DNA of 64,000 nt from JACKAQ01 sp965227145 (lineage in GTDB: Bacteria > Calditrichota > Calditrichia > RBG-13-44-9 > J075), in contig OZ245730.1 in assembly GCA_965227145.1 (NCBI GenBank), positions 5,332,001 to 5,396,000 of the forward strand, given 5' to 3'. Position 1 is the first letter of the stretch. The number at the start of each line of letters is the position of its first letter. The notes beneath the pieces are model-generated. The model was not told the DNA's origin, searched no databases, and saw only the letters and a list, made by a program, of their open reading frames with translations. A program made the translations under genes and the position numbers. Positions 1 through 9,005 of this stretch are shown here, one piece after another.

Positions 1-855
1 CTTCCGTTTGCCGAAATTTCCCCAAAAAAAGACCATTTTGGCGGTTTGGCGCGGATCGATTTCCAGAAATTTGCTCAATTCTTCGATGCTGGCGGTTGCC
101 GGTGTGTGCACTTTTTCCAGCGGTTTTGGCGGCGCGTCCGCGAATGTTTCTTTGCGAAAACGGGCAATTTCCCGTTTGGCGGCAGTGCCGCAATTGTCAC
201 AAAATACCGCTGTGTCATCGCCGTTCGGCGATAAAAACACAAATTCGTGCGACAGAGAACCGCCGAAAATTTCCGGCGACGCCTCGACCAATTGCACAGG
301 CAATTCTATTTTTTTGAAGAAATCTTCGAACATTTTCCGAATCGCAAGATATTGTTTTTGCAACGCTTGCGCATCGCGATCCAGCGAAAAAACCGAGTGC
401 AGCAAAAATTCACGGGTGCGCAGCAGTCCACCGGAAACCCGTTTCTCATCGCGAATCACCGACCGCAGTTGCCAGAGCAATTGCGGCAGTTGGCGATACG
501 AGCGCACATCGCTGACACACAGCGCGGCAACCAGCGCTTCGGCGGATTCGGTGAGCAGGCTGTTTTCATCTTTGCGGGTGGCGAGCAACGTACCCGGCAG
601 GAAATTGGCGCGTTCGGCGAAATCGGCGGGCAGCAGGGTTGGCAGCAGCATTTCCTGTCCGCCGATTTCTGCCAGCGCTGCGCCCAACTGCGCGGTCAAT
701 TTATCGATAGCGCGTTTGCCGAGCGGCGTTAGCGCAAACGTTCCCGGTGCCAGTTGCCGGATGTATCCCGCCCGCACCAGCAATTGGTGCGATGCCGTTT
801 TTGCATCTGCGGGCGCTTCCCGCAATGTTTCGCCAAAAAGCTGAGATACTCGCAT
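1..855 (-). CDS. proS: Prolyl-tRNA synthetase, N-terminal part (runs off left edge)
   Basis: Cytosolic enzyme that charges tRNA-Pro with proline. 285 codons are present from ATG at 855; the reading frame is open to base 1, so the C-terminal part (motif 3, anticodon-binding domain) lies outside. Visible are the N-terminal family stretch RAGYIRQLAPGTFALTPLG (residues 28-46), class II motif 2 RDEKRVSGGLLRTREF (135-150), the GGSLSHEFVF segment (198-207) and a CDNC pair (219-222) at the start of the insertion region. asnB lies upstream in the same direction, but a 280-bp repeat-filled gap separates them, so co-transcription is uncertain. Identity is clear from the motif order. The variant of the editing domain cannot be judged because the gene is cut. 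Confidence 0.93.
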   Translation of the reverse strand, partial: MRVSQLFGETLREAPADAKTASHQLLVRAGYIRQLAPGTFALTPLGKRAIDKLTAQLGAALAEIGGQEMLLPTLLPADFAERANFLPGTLLATRKDENSLLTESAEALVAALCVSDVRSYRQLPQLLWQLRSVIRDEKRVSGGLLRTREFLLHSVFSLDRDAQALQKQYLAIRKMFEDFFKKIELPVQLVEASPEIFGGSLSHEFVFLSPNGDDTAVFCDNCGTAAKREIARFRKETFADAPPKPLEKVHTPATASIEELSKFLEIDPRQTAKMVFFWGNFGKRK

Positions 856-873
856 GATTTATTCCCAGTTTAC

Positions 874-1134
874 TTTGACAGGATTGCAGGATTTACGGGA
901 TTTTTAACCGCAGAGGGCGCGAAGATCGCAGAGAAAAACCGTTCGTTTCCACGGGCTCACCGATGTCATTCCCGCATGAATTTAGCGGGAATCCAGTTGA
1001 ATGAAATTTTGGATGCCCGATAAATCGGGACGGGCATGACATATTGCATCAAATAAAATTATTAAAAAATTTCGGAAATACTTAATCCCGTAAATCCTGT
1101 TCCGATGGAGTGTATTCGGCATTATCCTGTCAAA
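874..1134. repeat. Composite palindromic repeat element between asnB and proS
   Basis: Outer arms are TTTGACAGGAT (874-884) against ATCCTGTCAAA (1124-1134), and CAGGATTTACGGGATT (887-902) against AATCCCGTAAATCCTG (1084-1099), both exact inverted matches. Nested inside, about 964-1042, is a second palindromic unit running from TGTCATTCCCGC to CGGGCATGACA. No coding potential. It fills almost the whole gap between the two genes and resembles non-autonomous dispersed repeats; I see no transposase. Confidence 0.7.
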
Positions 1135-1137
1135 TTT

Positions 1138-3084
1138 TCACTCAAAAAATTGCTCCAGCTCGAACTGCCGTTCGGTGAAGGCGTTGCTGTCGATATACAT
1201 TTGTTTCCAGATGTAAAAACCCATCAGCACCCAGATAAAATTGTAATGCCAGCGCATGCGCGGATGCGGCGGCGTGTCAAAAATCGCCCGGATGTAATCG
1301 TAATTGAAAATCCCGTCGCGCTCGATGCGCTCGCGGGTGAGGATGCGCTCGGCGGTCATTTTCAAATCTTTTTGATATTGCAAAAACGGATTGAATGTGA
1401 ATCCCCATTTTTTCTTCCGCAAAATTTTCTCCGGCAAATGCGGCTGCAGGGCTTTGCGCATCAGCGCTTTGGTTTCGTTGAAACGCATTTTTTGCTTCGC
1501 CGGAATGGTGAAACCGAATTTCACCAGATCGAGATCGAGAAACGGCACGCGCTCCTCCACCGAGTTGGCCATCGACATGCGGTCTTCGGTGAGCAAATAA
1601 TCATTCACCATTTTGCTGTGCAATTCCGCCCAATACACCTGATCCAGCGCGGTGATATTGCCGTTGCGCGCAAACAGTGGTTCAAATTCGCGAACAACCG
1701 GGTTAAGTTGCTGTTTTTTAAGAAATTTCGGTGCGTAAATTTTTGACCAGTGCGCCGAATCGAAATCCCAGGTGTTGCGCAAAATGAGGTAAAATTTGGC
1801 GATATTCCCGGTCGCCAATGCCATCTGCAAACCGCGCCGGTATTCATCCATCGCCATTCCGGCAAAGCGCGTTTGCAACTGATAGCCCAGATTCCCGATT
1901 GTCGAGAGCAGCGATTTTTCGATCGCCGACGGCACAATTCCGTGCAAATTATTGAACGGAAACACATAATTGTGAATGTCGTAACCGGAAAACAGCTCAT
2001 CGCCGCCGAGCCCGCCGAGCACCACTTTCACATGTTCCGAGACAAAACGGGACATCATAAATCCCTGCAGCAAATTGATTTTCGGCTCCTCCGCATGCCA
2101 TATCACCTCCGGCAAAAAGCGCATCGGATTCATCTCCATGCTCAGCGTGCGGTGGTTGGTTTGGTAGTGATTGGCAACAATTTGCGCGTCCGGCAGCTCG
2201 TCGGTCGGTTCGTTGAAACCGAGAGTGAAGGTGTTGATATTTTCCACGCCAACCTCGCGCATCATCGCGACGATGCTGCTGGAATCCATTCCGCCGGAGA
2301 GATACACGCCGATCGGCACATCGCTAACGAGCTGGCGCTGCACGGCCTGCCGGATGAAATGGGGAATTTCCGCCAGCCAATCCGCTTCGCTTTTGCGATA
2401 ATCAATCTGATAGTCGAGCTGCCAAAATCGTTCGATGGTGCGGATGTCGCCATTTTCAACAATCATGAAATGCGCGGGCGGCAGCCGGAATATATCGCGA
2501 AACAGCGTTTCGCCGGCTTGCGTGTAGCGCAAATTCATGTGGATGTGCAACGACTGCGGATTGATTTCCCGCGAAACCGCCGGATGCAGCAAAATGGATT
2601 TTTGCTCGCTGGCGAAGACAAATTTCCCGTTTTTCGCCCAATAATGCAGCGGTTTGATGCCGAAATGATCGCGTGCCAGCACCAGTTTTTGGCTGCCGCC
2701 GCGCTCATCCAATATCGCGAACGCGAAAATGCCGTTCAGCCGCGCGAACGCGTTCGGCCCGTCCATTTCGTATAATTTGAGGATAACTTCGGTATCGGAT
2801 TGGGTGTGAAAGCGGCAACCGCGCTCGACTAACTCCGCGCGTAAATCGCGGTAATTGTAAATTTCGCCATTGTAAATAATGCCAACGGTTTTATCATCGT
2901 TGAAAATTGGCTGGTCGCCGGTGTCCAGATCGATGATGCTCAATCGCCGGTGACCGAGCGTCACATCGCCGGAGTGATGAACGCTGGCCGCGTCCGGTCC
3001 GCGATGCGCGATAATTTCGTGCATCCGTCGCACCAGCTCGCGATTGTCTGTATGTTTCTCAAAAACGCCGCAAATGCCGCACAT
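1138..3084 (-). CDS. asnB: Asparagine synthase (glutamine-hydrolysing)
   Basis: Makes asparagine from aspartate, glutamine and ATP in the cytosol. The 648-residue protein starts MCGICGVF, so Cys2 is free to act as the class II glutaminase nucleophile after Met removal. The glutaminase half shows AHRGPDA, GHRRLSIIDL and YNGEIYN; the synthetase half carries the PP-loop SGGMDSS about residue 265 and GLGGDELFSGYD further on. Length is normal for AsnB-type enzymes. Some homologues act in surface-polysaccharide clusters or amidate other substrates, but no such cluster is seen here, so the biosynthetic role is preferred. Confidence 0.93.
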   Translation of the reverse strand: MCGICGVFEKHTDNRELVRRMHEIIAHRGPDAASVHHSGDVTLGHRRLSIIDLDTGDQPIFNDDKTVGIIYNGEIYNYRDLRAELVERGCRFHTQSDTEVILKLYEMDGPNAFARLNGIFAFAILDERGGSQKLVLARDHFGIKPLHYWAKNGKFVFASEQKSILLHPAVSREINPQSLHIHMNLRYTQAGETLFRDIFRLPPAHFMIVENGDIRTIERFWQLDYQIDYRKSEADWLAEIPHFIRQAVQRQLVSDVPIGVYLSGGMDSSSIVAMMREVGVENINTFTLGFNEPTDELPDAQIVANHYQTNHRTLSMEMNPMRFLPEVIWHAEEPKINLLQGFMMSRFVSEHVKVVLGGLGGDELFSGYDIHNYVFPFNNLHGIVPSAIEKSLLSTIGNLGYQLQTRFAGMAMDEYRRGLQMALATGNIAKFYLILRNTWDFDSAHWSKIYAPKFLKKQQLNPVVREFEPLFARNGNITALDQVYWAELHSKMVNDYLLTEDRMSMANSVEERVPFLDLDLVKFGFTIPAKQKMRFNETKALMRKALQPHLPEKILRKKKWGFTFNPFLQYQKDLKMTAERILTRERIERDGIFNYDYIRAIFDTPPHPRMRWHYNFIWVLMGFYIWKQMYIDSNAFTERQFELEQFFE

Positions 3085-3173
3085 AATTTCCGCTGTTTTT
3101 TTGTTTGCCGCAAAGTCGCGAATGACGCCGTTGAACGAAAATGGTTGATTTCAGCGTGACTTATCGGAAGCCC

Positions 3174-3217
3174 CCTGCCTTCGCAGAGGTGACATCTGTC
3201 ATTCCTGCGAAGGCAGG
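3174..3217. repeat. Short palindromic repeat (hairpin)
   Basis: Exact 13-bp arms CCTGCCTTCGCAG (3174-3186) and CTGCGAAGGCAGG (3205-3217) enclose a loop that is itself nearly palindromic (GACATCTGTC, 3191-3200). No T-run follows on either strand, so it is not a standard terminator. It looks like one copy of a dispersed REP-like element. The rest of 3085-3358 shows no gene. Confidence 0.6.
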
Positions 3218-3358
3218 ATCCCCAGGCTCATAATTTCAACGCGTCAATCGCAATCACCCGCTCGATTCAGGCGTCTATATTGGGGCAATTTTCGGTGGTT
3301 TTCAAGCGATTTTTGGGGAATGTGGAAAGATATGGGGCACAGCAATGTGCCCCGCCGA

Positions 3359-6300
3359 TCAATCAACCGGATTCCGCCAGATGTTCTGATAAATCAACAC
3401 CTGCTCCTGATCCTGCACGACCATCAGTTTGAGCACTTTGGTTTTGTTCAACTCCGGCATTTCGATGTGGATAATATACAACCCGCTGGCAATGTGGATG
3501 TTCGCATCATTACGCAGATGCCAACGCAAAAACTGGTTGCCGGGATCTTTGTCGCGTTCGGTAATTTTGGTGACCAATTGACCGGAAAGCGTAAAAATGC
3601 GCATCGTGAAGCGCTCCGGCAAATGCGCAAAAGTGACGAAACGATCCAGATTATCGCCGGATTCCTGAGGATTTCCGCCGTAATACGGATTGGGAAAAAC
3701 GCTGATGTTGTCCACATCCGCAGCCGCTTTATCGGCGCGAAACGCATTTTCCGGCAGTTGAAAACGGAACACATCGCCGGGCGAATTGATGCGATTCGTG
3801 TAAAATTCGAACTGATCCGCACCGCTGTTTCCCGGTGAAAACGGCGCATCCGGGCGGCGCGAAACAGTCAGCAGATACATGATTGGCAGTTGGTGACTGT
3901 TCGCCAGCAAATCGCGCTGAAACAGCGAATCCGGCGTTTCCCGGTAATCCGCATTCATGATGAACAGCCATTCCCGCGGGCTGGCAATTTGCACATTTTC
4001 ACCGTCCGGCGGCCAATATTTGCCGTCCACCAACCCTTCCGGCACATTGTTTTCCAGAAAACCGATTGCCAGCCGCCGGGGGTTTTCCGGATCGCTGATG
4101 TCGAACGCTGCCAGCGGCACACTCCGCGAAAAATCCTGAAACGCGTAGCCTGCTGCTGCATTGGCGATATTCGGCGCAAATTCCGGACGTGCCGGCGGGT
4201 CCGCCGCATTGCGCAGCCAGCGATACGCGAATGACACGTTCGCATCGCCGCCGTTTTGGTCGAATTCGGGATCGAAACCGTTGACCGGATTTTCAGCGGT
4301 GGCGAGCACCAGCCGGATGTCCGGCAGCGCCGCGCTGTCCACCGGCGGTGGATTTTCCGCGCCACTTTCATCCAGTTTTTTGAAATAACCGATCGCTCCG
4401 GCAAAACCTTCCAGCGCCAGATCGGTTCCGCCATTTCCGAAACGCTGCTCGCCGGACGGCAGCGACCAACCCGCGTTTCCGGACCGCACACCGGCTTTTG
4501 GCGTCGCCACTTTCACGGCAAAACCGTCTGCGATAAATTTTCCGCGATCGATATCTGCCACATCGGCTTGCGGACGATCGGCAAAAACGAGCTTGTTTTC
4601 GGTGATATCCTGCAAATTCCAACGGATTTCCGGGGAATTCCGGGTGAAAAACACCTCATAGCTGTGACCGGTAACTGCCTGTGGATTAACGAGATACACC
4701 GTTGCCGCGCCATCACTGTTTCCGGCGGTGTGGGTTACGGCGATATCGCCGGATTCCAGTTGGTCAAATCCTGGACGGGCATTTTGCGGAATGGCAGTCA
4801 CCACGGTCATCCCGGTTTCGATAAACGGATAGGGATAATCGGTATCGTTGATGCCGTCGCCATTTTCATCTTTCACATAAAATCCGGTCACGCCAAAAGA
4901 ATAGGGCGTGCCGTTGTAAAGCGGTTTGTCATTGGCCAGATCGCGATCGATTTCCACAAATCGGCGAACGCCGTTGTTGCTGCCCTGCAACACCGTCACC
5001 GATTGGAAAATGCCAAATTCCGGAAGGAATACTTCCATCAGTACATCCTGCAACAGGTTCGCTTTATCGAATGTGAGAATGCGTTTTGCCTGCGATTTTG
5101 GCGCCGTCAGCGATGCCAGTTGATACACATTGTAACCCTCGAAATAAAATCCGGCGGCTTCGGCGGATTCGATCTGCGTCAGCACATCCTGATTGGTGCC
5201 CCACTCCAGAACAATTTTGGTCGATTGTTCGGAGACCTGCACATCCGGCGGCGGTCCCGGCTGAAACGGATTCCGGAACAGATTTCGTGCGTAATATTGC
5301 CCCGCCCGGGCGTTGCGTTTTAGCTGCTGAACGGAAAAACGGCTCATGTTTTCATCTGCATCAATGATGCCGCCAACTGCAGAAAAAATAACCTCTTGCG
5401 TATCGCCGGGCATCAGGGTAAATGCGCCTGTGTTGACCATCCATCGGCGATCACCGGGCGGAAATAAAAAACCGTCGATATCTCCGGTTCGGGCAATTGG
5501 ATCACCATCCAACGGAAATTTTGTTGGTAACCCATTACTCGGGCCAAGAAAATTATATTGAGGCACTACAATATTTGAATTCTCGTAGCCATTCAAACTG
5601 TTATAGTATTGGATCGTTTGATCATAGCAGAAACACGGTTCGTCAAAGGAATAGAGAAAGGCTGCGAAAGAAGTCATCGGCAAATTAATAAAACCGGGAC
5701 TCGTTTGCCGGAAATTGTAAACAGCCCGTTCTGAAATATCGTCGATGCCGTTCCGGTTTACATCGCTTCCTGCAGTGGCTGCAACTACCGGCCCCTGTAA
5801 CAACTGAAAACCTGCCGCAGGCGCAGGTAATCCAAGTTTTTGAAAATCAACATCATAGCTGTTGCCGTTATAGCCGTAACCGAGGCTTAACTCGCGGTCA
5901 CATCCGGCTAAATCATCCACAAAGCTCCCGATATCCGAATCACTCCATTGCCCCACAAACATGGAATCGATGCGCAAACCGGATTTGTTGATCAGTTGAT
6001 AGCGCATAAAAATCAGCTGATCGAACGGAAAACGCTCGCTGTTGTATGTCCAGAATGTTTCCTGAATTTCCAGCCCGATGGGTGGCGACAGATAAAGATC
6101 AAACGCAGCTGCGTCGTTAACCACTTGCCAGACCACCTGATCCGCACCGGCGATGCCCGGTTCATCTGTGCCGAAATCGTAAACGCCGTTTCGGTTGTGA
6201 TCGATAAACGGCGCGCCCCATTCCACCGGCCAGGTTTCCCAATCCAACTGGTATTGATCGATAATTTCCTGCTGCATTGCTGCGGTGATGATTTGTGTTT

Positions 6301-6790
6301 CGTTGTTGGTGGGGTTTTGCAACGCTGCTTCGCGAATCAAAATTGAATCGCCGATTTGCAATTGCTGCCAGTCCCGCCGGATGCGCCACTGGTTTTTCTC
6401 GTCCGGCGAGCCGTAAACCGGCGGCGCTGTCGCCGTCCCCGGCATCATAATTCTGCCCGGCTGCATTCCGGAGCGATAGGCGCTGCCGCCAACCCGCAGC
6501 CGCACTGCCGCAGTATCGCGGATATCGTCCACAAATCCCCCGTAAACCAGCCCGGATTGATACACCGCAACATCCGTATTTTTCGGGAAAATTCCGCCGG
6601 CTAAGCCATTGGGCTGCTGCGCCTGCACGCCATCGTTTCGAACAAAATATTCCCAGTTGCCAACGTTCAGCAGGGCAAATTTTCTTTCAAAATTACTGAT
6701 TTGCTCGACTGGCGAATCCATTTTGGGTTGCGACAATAGCGATACGCAAAAAAGGTGCAATAAAATAACCACGCGGTTCACATTTTTCAT
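3359..6790 (-). CDS. Large secreted protein with Por-type C-terminal sorting domain
   Basis: A 1143-residue exported protein of unknown specific role. ATG at 6790 is preferred over an upstream in-frame ATG (6835) because AAAGG sits 10 nt before it and it gives a clean signal peptide, MKNVNRVVILLHLFCVSLLS. The mature part has several D-x-N-x-N-G style motifs (HNRNGVYDF, DVNRNGIDDI, DENGDGINDT) that resemble thrombospondin type 3 or dockerin calcium loops. An Fn3-like stretch follows a little before the middle of the chain. The last 120 residues carry VFPNPYYGG, FTLSGQLV and ASGLYIIHIEM, the pattern of type IX (Por) C-terminal sorting domains in FCB bacteria. About 20 residues follow the usual end of that domain (LMVVQ), which is slightly long. 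Single-gene unit; surface attachment is inferred. Confidence 0.8.
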   Translation of the reverse strand: MKNVNRVVILLHLFCVSLLSQPKMDSPVEQISNFERKFALLNVGNWEYFVRNDGVQAQQPNGLAGGIFPKNTDVAVYQSGLVYGGFVDDIRDTAAVRLRVGGSAYRSGMQPGRIMMPGTATAPPVYGSPDEKNQWRIRRDWQQLQIGDSILIREAALQNPTNNETQIITAAMQQEIIDQYQLDWETWPVEWGAPFIDHNRNGVYDFGTDEPGIAGADQVVWQVVNDAAAFDLYLSPPIGLEIQETFWTYNSERFPFDQLIFMRYQLINKSGLRIDSMFVGQWSDSDIGSFVDDLAGCDRELSLGYGYNGNSYDVDFQKLGLPAPAAGFQLLQGPVVAATAGSDVNRNGIDDISERAVYNFRQTSPGFINLPMTSFAAFLYSFDEPCFCYDQTIQYYNSLNGYENSNIVVPQYNFLGPSNGLPTKFPLDGDPIARTGDIDGFLFPPGDRRWMVNTGAFTLMPGDTQEVIFSAVGGIIDADENMSRFSVQQLKRNARAGQYYARNLFRNPFQPGPPPDVQVSEQSTKIVLEWGTNQDVLTQIESAEAAGFYFEGYNVYQLASLTAPKSQAKRILTFDKANLLQDVLMEVFLPEFGIFQSVTVLQGSNNGVRRFVEIDRDLANDKPLYNGTPYSFGVTGFYVKDENGDGINDTDYPYPFIETGMTVVTAIPQNARPGFDQLESGDIAVTHTAGNSDGAATVYLVNPQAVTGHSYEVFFTRNSPEIRWNLQDITENKLVFADRPQADVADIDRGKFIADGFAVKVATPKAGVRSGNAGWSLPSGEQRFGNGGTDLALEGFAGAIGYFKKLDESGAENPPPVDSAALPDIRLVLATAENPVNGFDPEFDQNGGDANVSFAYRWLRNAADPPARPEFAPNIANAAAGYAFQDFSRSVPLAAFDISDPENPRRLAIGFLENNVPEGLVDGKYWPPDGENVQIASPREWLFIMNADYRETPDSLFQRDLLANSHQLPIMYLLTVSRRPDAPFSPGNSGADQFEFYTNRINSPGDVFRFQLPENAFRADKAAADVDNISVFPNPYYGGNPQESGDNLDRFVTFAHLPERFTMRIFTLSGQLVTKITERDKDPGNQFLRWHLRNDANIHIASGLYIIHIEMPELNKTKVLKLMVVQDQEQVLIYQNIWRNPVD

Positions 6791-7036
6791 GATGCATTTG
6801 CCTTTCAAATCGGGGAACCATTCCAGATTGCACACTGCCCGAATACCTGCGATTTTCGCATTTTTCTTAGCTCAATTTGCGTCCGGAAACAGCTCCGCTA
6901 ACTCCTGCGCTGCCATATGATTAGTTTTCTATTTGAAGTTCTGGATTTAATTTACAGATGAAATTCGGGCAAACCAATACCATAAACGGGTAACATTTTT
7001 GCAAATGAGCAGCTTGCCTGTCAGCCATTTCGTTTC

Positions 7037-7060
7037 GGAAACCATTTGGTTATGGTTTCC
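7037..7060 (+). promoter_or_regulatory. Perfect 9-bp hairpin upstream of the VTT gene
   Basis: GGAAACCAT (7037-7045), loop TTGGTT, ATGGTTTCC (7052-7060). It ends 26 nt before the ATG at 7087 and is not followed by a T-run, so a 5' leader structure or an operator is more likely than a terminator. The remaining gap 6791-7036 shows nothing else I can name. Confidence 0.4.
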
Positions 7061-7086
7061 CGCCGGAATAAATTAACGAACTAATT

Positions 7087-7854
7087 ATGTGGTTTGAGAA
7101 TCATCCGGACGAATGTGTGAATAATATTTTTGCAACAACGCCTTCGGCAAAATTGCACTGGGGAAGAATCGTCAGCCTTGCCCTTTTTTCGATTGCTGCA
7201 GGTGTGGCGTTAATTCAATTTTATCCCGCATATCGCGATTTAACGTTGTTTGGCATGTATTCCATCCCCTCACAATTCCTGATTTCGCCCTTCCCGCATG
7301 AGCCTGCATTGCTGCAAACAGCCAAACATTTTCCGGCGTGGGAAATTGCCATCGCCGGGACCATCGGTTGTTGCATCGCCGGATTTCTGGATTACTGGAT
7401 TATTGCGCCGCTGATCAATCACCGCCGCATTCGCCCAAAACTGGATAACACCCGGTTATTCCGAAAAGCGCTGCATTATTTTTTCAAATATCCATTTTTG
7501 ATTCTGGTTTTCGCTGCTATTTCTCCCGTTCCGTTTTATCCGTTCAAATTTTTGAGCGTTGCCGGACACTATCCGCAGTGGAAATACCAAAGCGCGTTGG
7601 TTGTGGGGCGAACGCCGCGATACTACATTTTGGCGCTGTTGGGGCATGCGCTGCAAATTCCCACCTGGGTGCTGATCACCCTGTTTATCGTGATTGTTAT
7701 TTCGCCGTTCATCAAAAAAATTATCGATTTATTTCGCAGAAAACCCGCCGTTGAATCGGATAATCCGACTGAAAACGGGTCTGCAGATGTGGCAAATCTA
7801 CCCGAATTCAACGAATGGACACACCCGCAAGACTCCCCAAACCAACCGAAATAG
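7087..7854 (+). CDS. VTT-domain (SNARE-associated/DedA-like, YqaA type) membrane protein
   Basis: A 255-residue inner-membrane protein with about five to six hydrophobic segments. The core shows the VTT/YqaA pattern: a helix with CIAGFLDYWIIAPLI, then SPVPFYPFKFLSVAGHY and GRTPRYYILALLGHA. Relatives of the DedA/VTT superfamily are linked to lipid flipping and membrane homeostasis; the substrate here is unknown. The C-terminus is short, polar and probably cytosolic. It is followed by an independent TonB-like gene 118 bp downstream in the same direction. Confidence 0.75.
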   Translation: MWFENHPDECVNNIFATTPSAKLHWGRIVSLALFSIAAGVALIQFYPAYRDLTLFGMYSIPSQFLISPFPHEPALLQTAKHFPAWEIAIAGTIGCCIAGFLDYWIIAPLINHRRIRPKLDNTRLFRKALHYFFKYPFLILVFAAISPVPFYPFKFLSVAGHYPQWKYQSALVVGRTPRYYILALLGHALQIPTWVLITLFIVIVISPFIKKIIDLFRRKPAVESDNPTENGSADVANLPEFNEWTHPQDSPNQPK

Positions 7855-7972
7855 TGTAATTTTTACACACTTTCAACTCATAAAATCGAATCTGTTGATC
7901 TGAATCAACATTCTAACGCTGCAAGTTGCGTATGATTACGTGGTATTTCAACTTTACGGAAGATGGGAAGAC

Positions 7973-8908
7973 ATGGAGAATTTCAGATACAACTACCGAA
8001 GTGTGTTTTTTCGGCGACCGATTTGGACGTCTAACAACATCCTGTTCGGAAAAATATTGAGCGTTACCGCGCTGTTACTGTTTTTGGGAACGGCAATGTT
8101 TGCCACCATTTATCGCTTCGATCGCCCGATGAAGCTAAAACCGGGCGTTCGTGAGGCGTATTTAACACGGTTGGCGCCAAAAATTTTGCCGGAACAACCG
8201 ATATTTGCCAGCAACAGCAACGAGATGTCGAGCATTGTTACCATGTTGCCAAATCCGGAAGAAAACATGATTTCAGAAGAAAACATGCTTGTCGAAACGG
8301 AACTCGCATCTGTTCGTCCTGTTTCCCAGCCGAAACAGACGCTGCGCATGAATGCCGAAAAAACAGAATCCGTCAAGGCGGTTGAAGCTTTCGTGCCCAA
8401 AAATATCGAAGAGGCGCTCACACGCGTTGAGCCGATTCCCCGCAAAAAACCGGCGGTTGCCACACAGCAAACAGCACCGGAACAGGTTACGCCGCTGAAT
8501 GAAACCCGCCAAAAGGATCGCGAATACCAAAAATCGGTGCGCGCAATTAACGTTGCGGACGAAAAATACACGGTTGAGAAAAGTCAATTTACCGATTTCA
8601 ACATTGTTACCGGCTATCGCAATGACGAACAAACGCTGGCAACCGCCACCGAAAACCGGCGTCGTGTGCAACACTGCATCGACCGCATTTACCGGCTGTA
8701 TAACAATGTTCAGGGATATATCACGGTTCAGTTTGATGTTCATCCGGGCGGATACGCCATTCCGGAAAGCGTGCGGATTATTGAATCCACGTTGCCGAAT
8801 CCGGAAATTGCCCAATGCATCACCCGCAGTATTCGCAACTGGCGCAATTTCAAAACCCTTCCCATTGAATACGGACGGCACACCGTTACCCAAAAATATG
8901 TTTTCTGA
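7973..8908 (+). CDS. TonB-family / AgmX-PglI-like energy-transducer protein
   Basis: A 311-residue protein with one N-terminal transmembrane helix (about residues 27-49, SVTALLLFLGTAMFATIY), a long proline/glutamate-rich periplasmic linker and a C-terminal domain of about 90 residues. The end, GYITVQFDVHPGGYAIPESV then ITRSIRNWRNFKTLP, matches the TonB/AgmX C-terminal fold in which a signal is passed to outer-membrane partners. ATG at 7973 is preferred to GTG at 7940 because of the upstream GGAAG. No exbB, exbD or TonB-dependent receptor lies nearby, so its motor would be encoded elsewhere. A strong terminator follows. Confidence 0.7.
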   Translation: MENFRYNYRSVFFRRPIWTSNNILFGKILSVTALLLFLGTAMFATIYRFDRPMKLKPGVREAYLTRLAPKILPEQPIFASNSNEMSSIVTMLPNPEENMISEENMLVETELASVRPVSQPKQTLRMNAEKTESVKAVEAFVPKNIEEALTRVEPIPRKKPAVATQQTAPEQVTPLNETRQKDREYQKSVRAINVADEKYTVEKSQFTDFNIVTGYRNDEQTLATATENRRRVQHCIDRIYRLYNNVQGYITVQFDVHPGGYAIPESVRIIESTLPNPEIAQCITRSIRNWRNFKTLPIEYGRHTVTQKYVF

Positions 8909-8942
8909 TCGCTGATTTCAATTCATAAACCGCATATAAAAC

Positions 8943-8977
8943 AAAAGCTTAGCCAGATACTCCGGCTAAGCTTTTTT
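8943..8977 (+). terminator. Rho-independent terminator after the TonB-like gene
   Basis: Perfect 12-bp stem AAAAGCTTAGCC (8943-8954) / GGCTAAGCTTTT (8964-8975), nine-base loop, then a T-run to 8977. Confidence 0.9.
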
Positions 8978-9005
8978 CGTTAATAGCACTGTTATTCTGA
9001 TGCAA

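Noticed and set aside
8..844. 278-codon open frame on the plus strand
   Set aside because: Exactly opposite proS, whose protein has clear synthetase motifs; the plus-strand product is Ser/Arg-rich with no family resemblance.
1750..2775. 341-codon plus-strand frame
   Set aside because: Antisense to asnB; no ribosome site and no recognisable domain.
4256..5323. 355-codon plus-strand frame
   Set aside because: Lies within the secreted-protein gene on the other strand; composition is that of a shadow frame.
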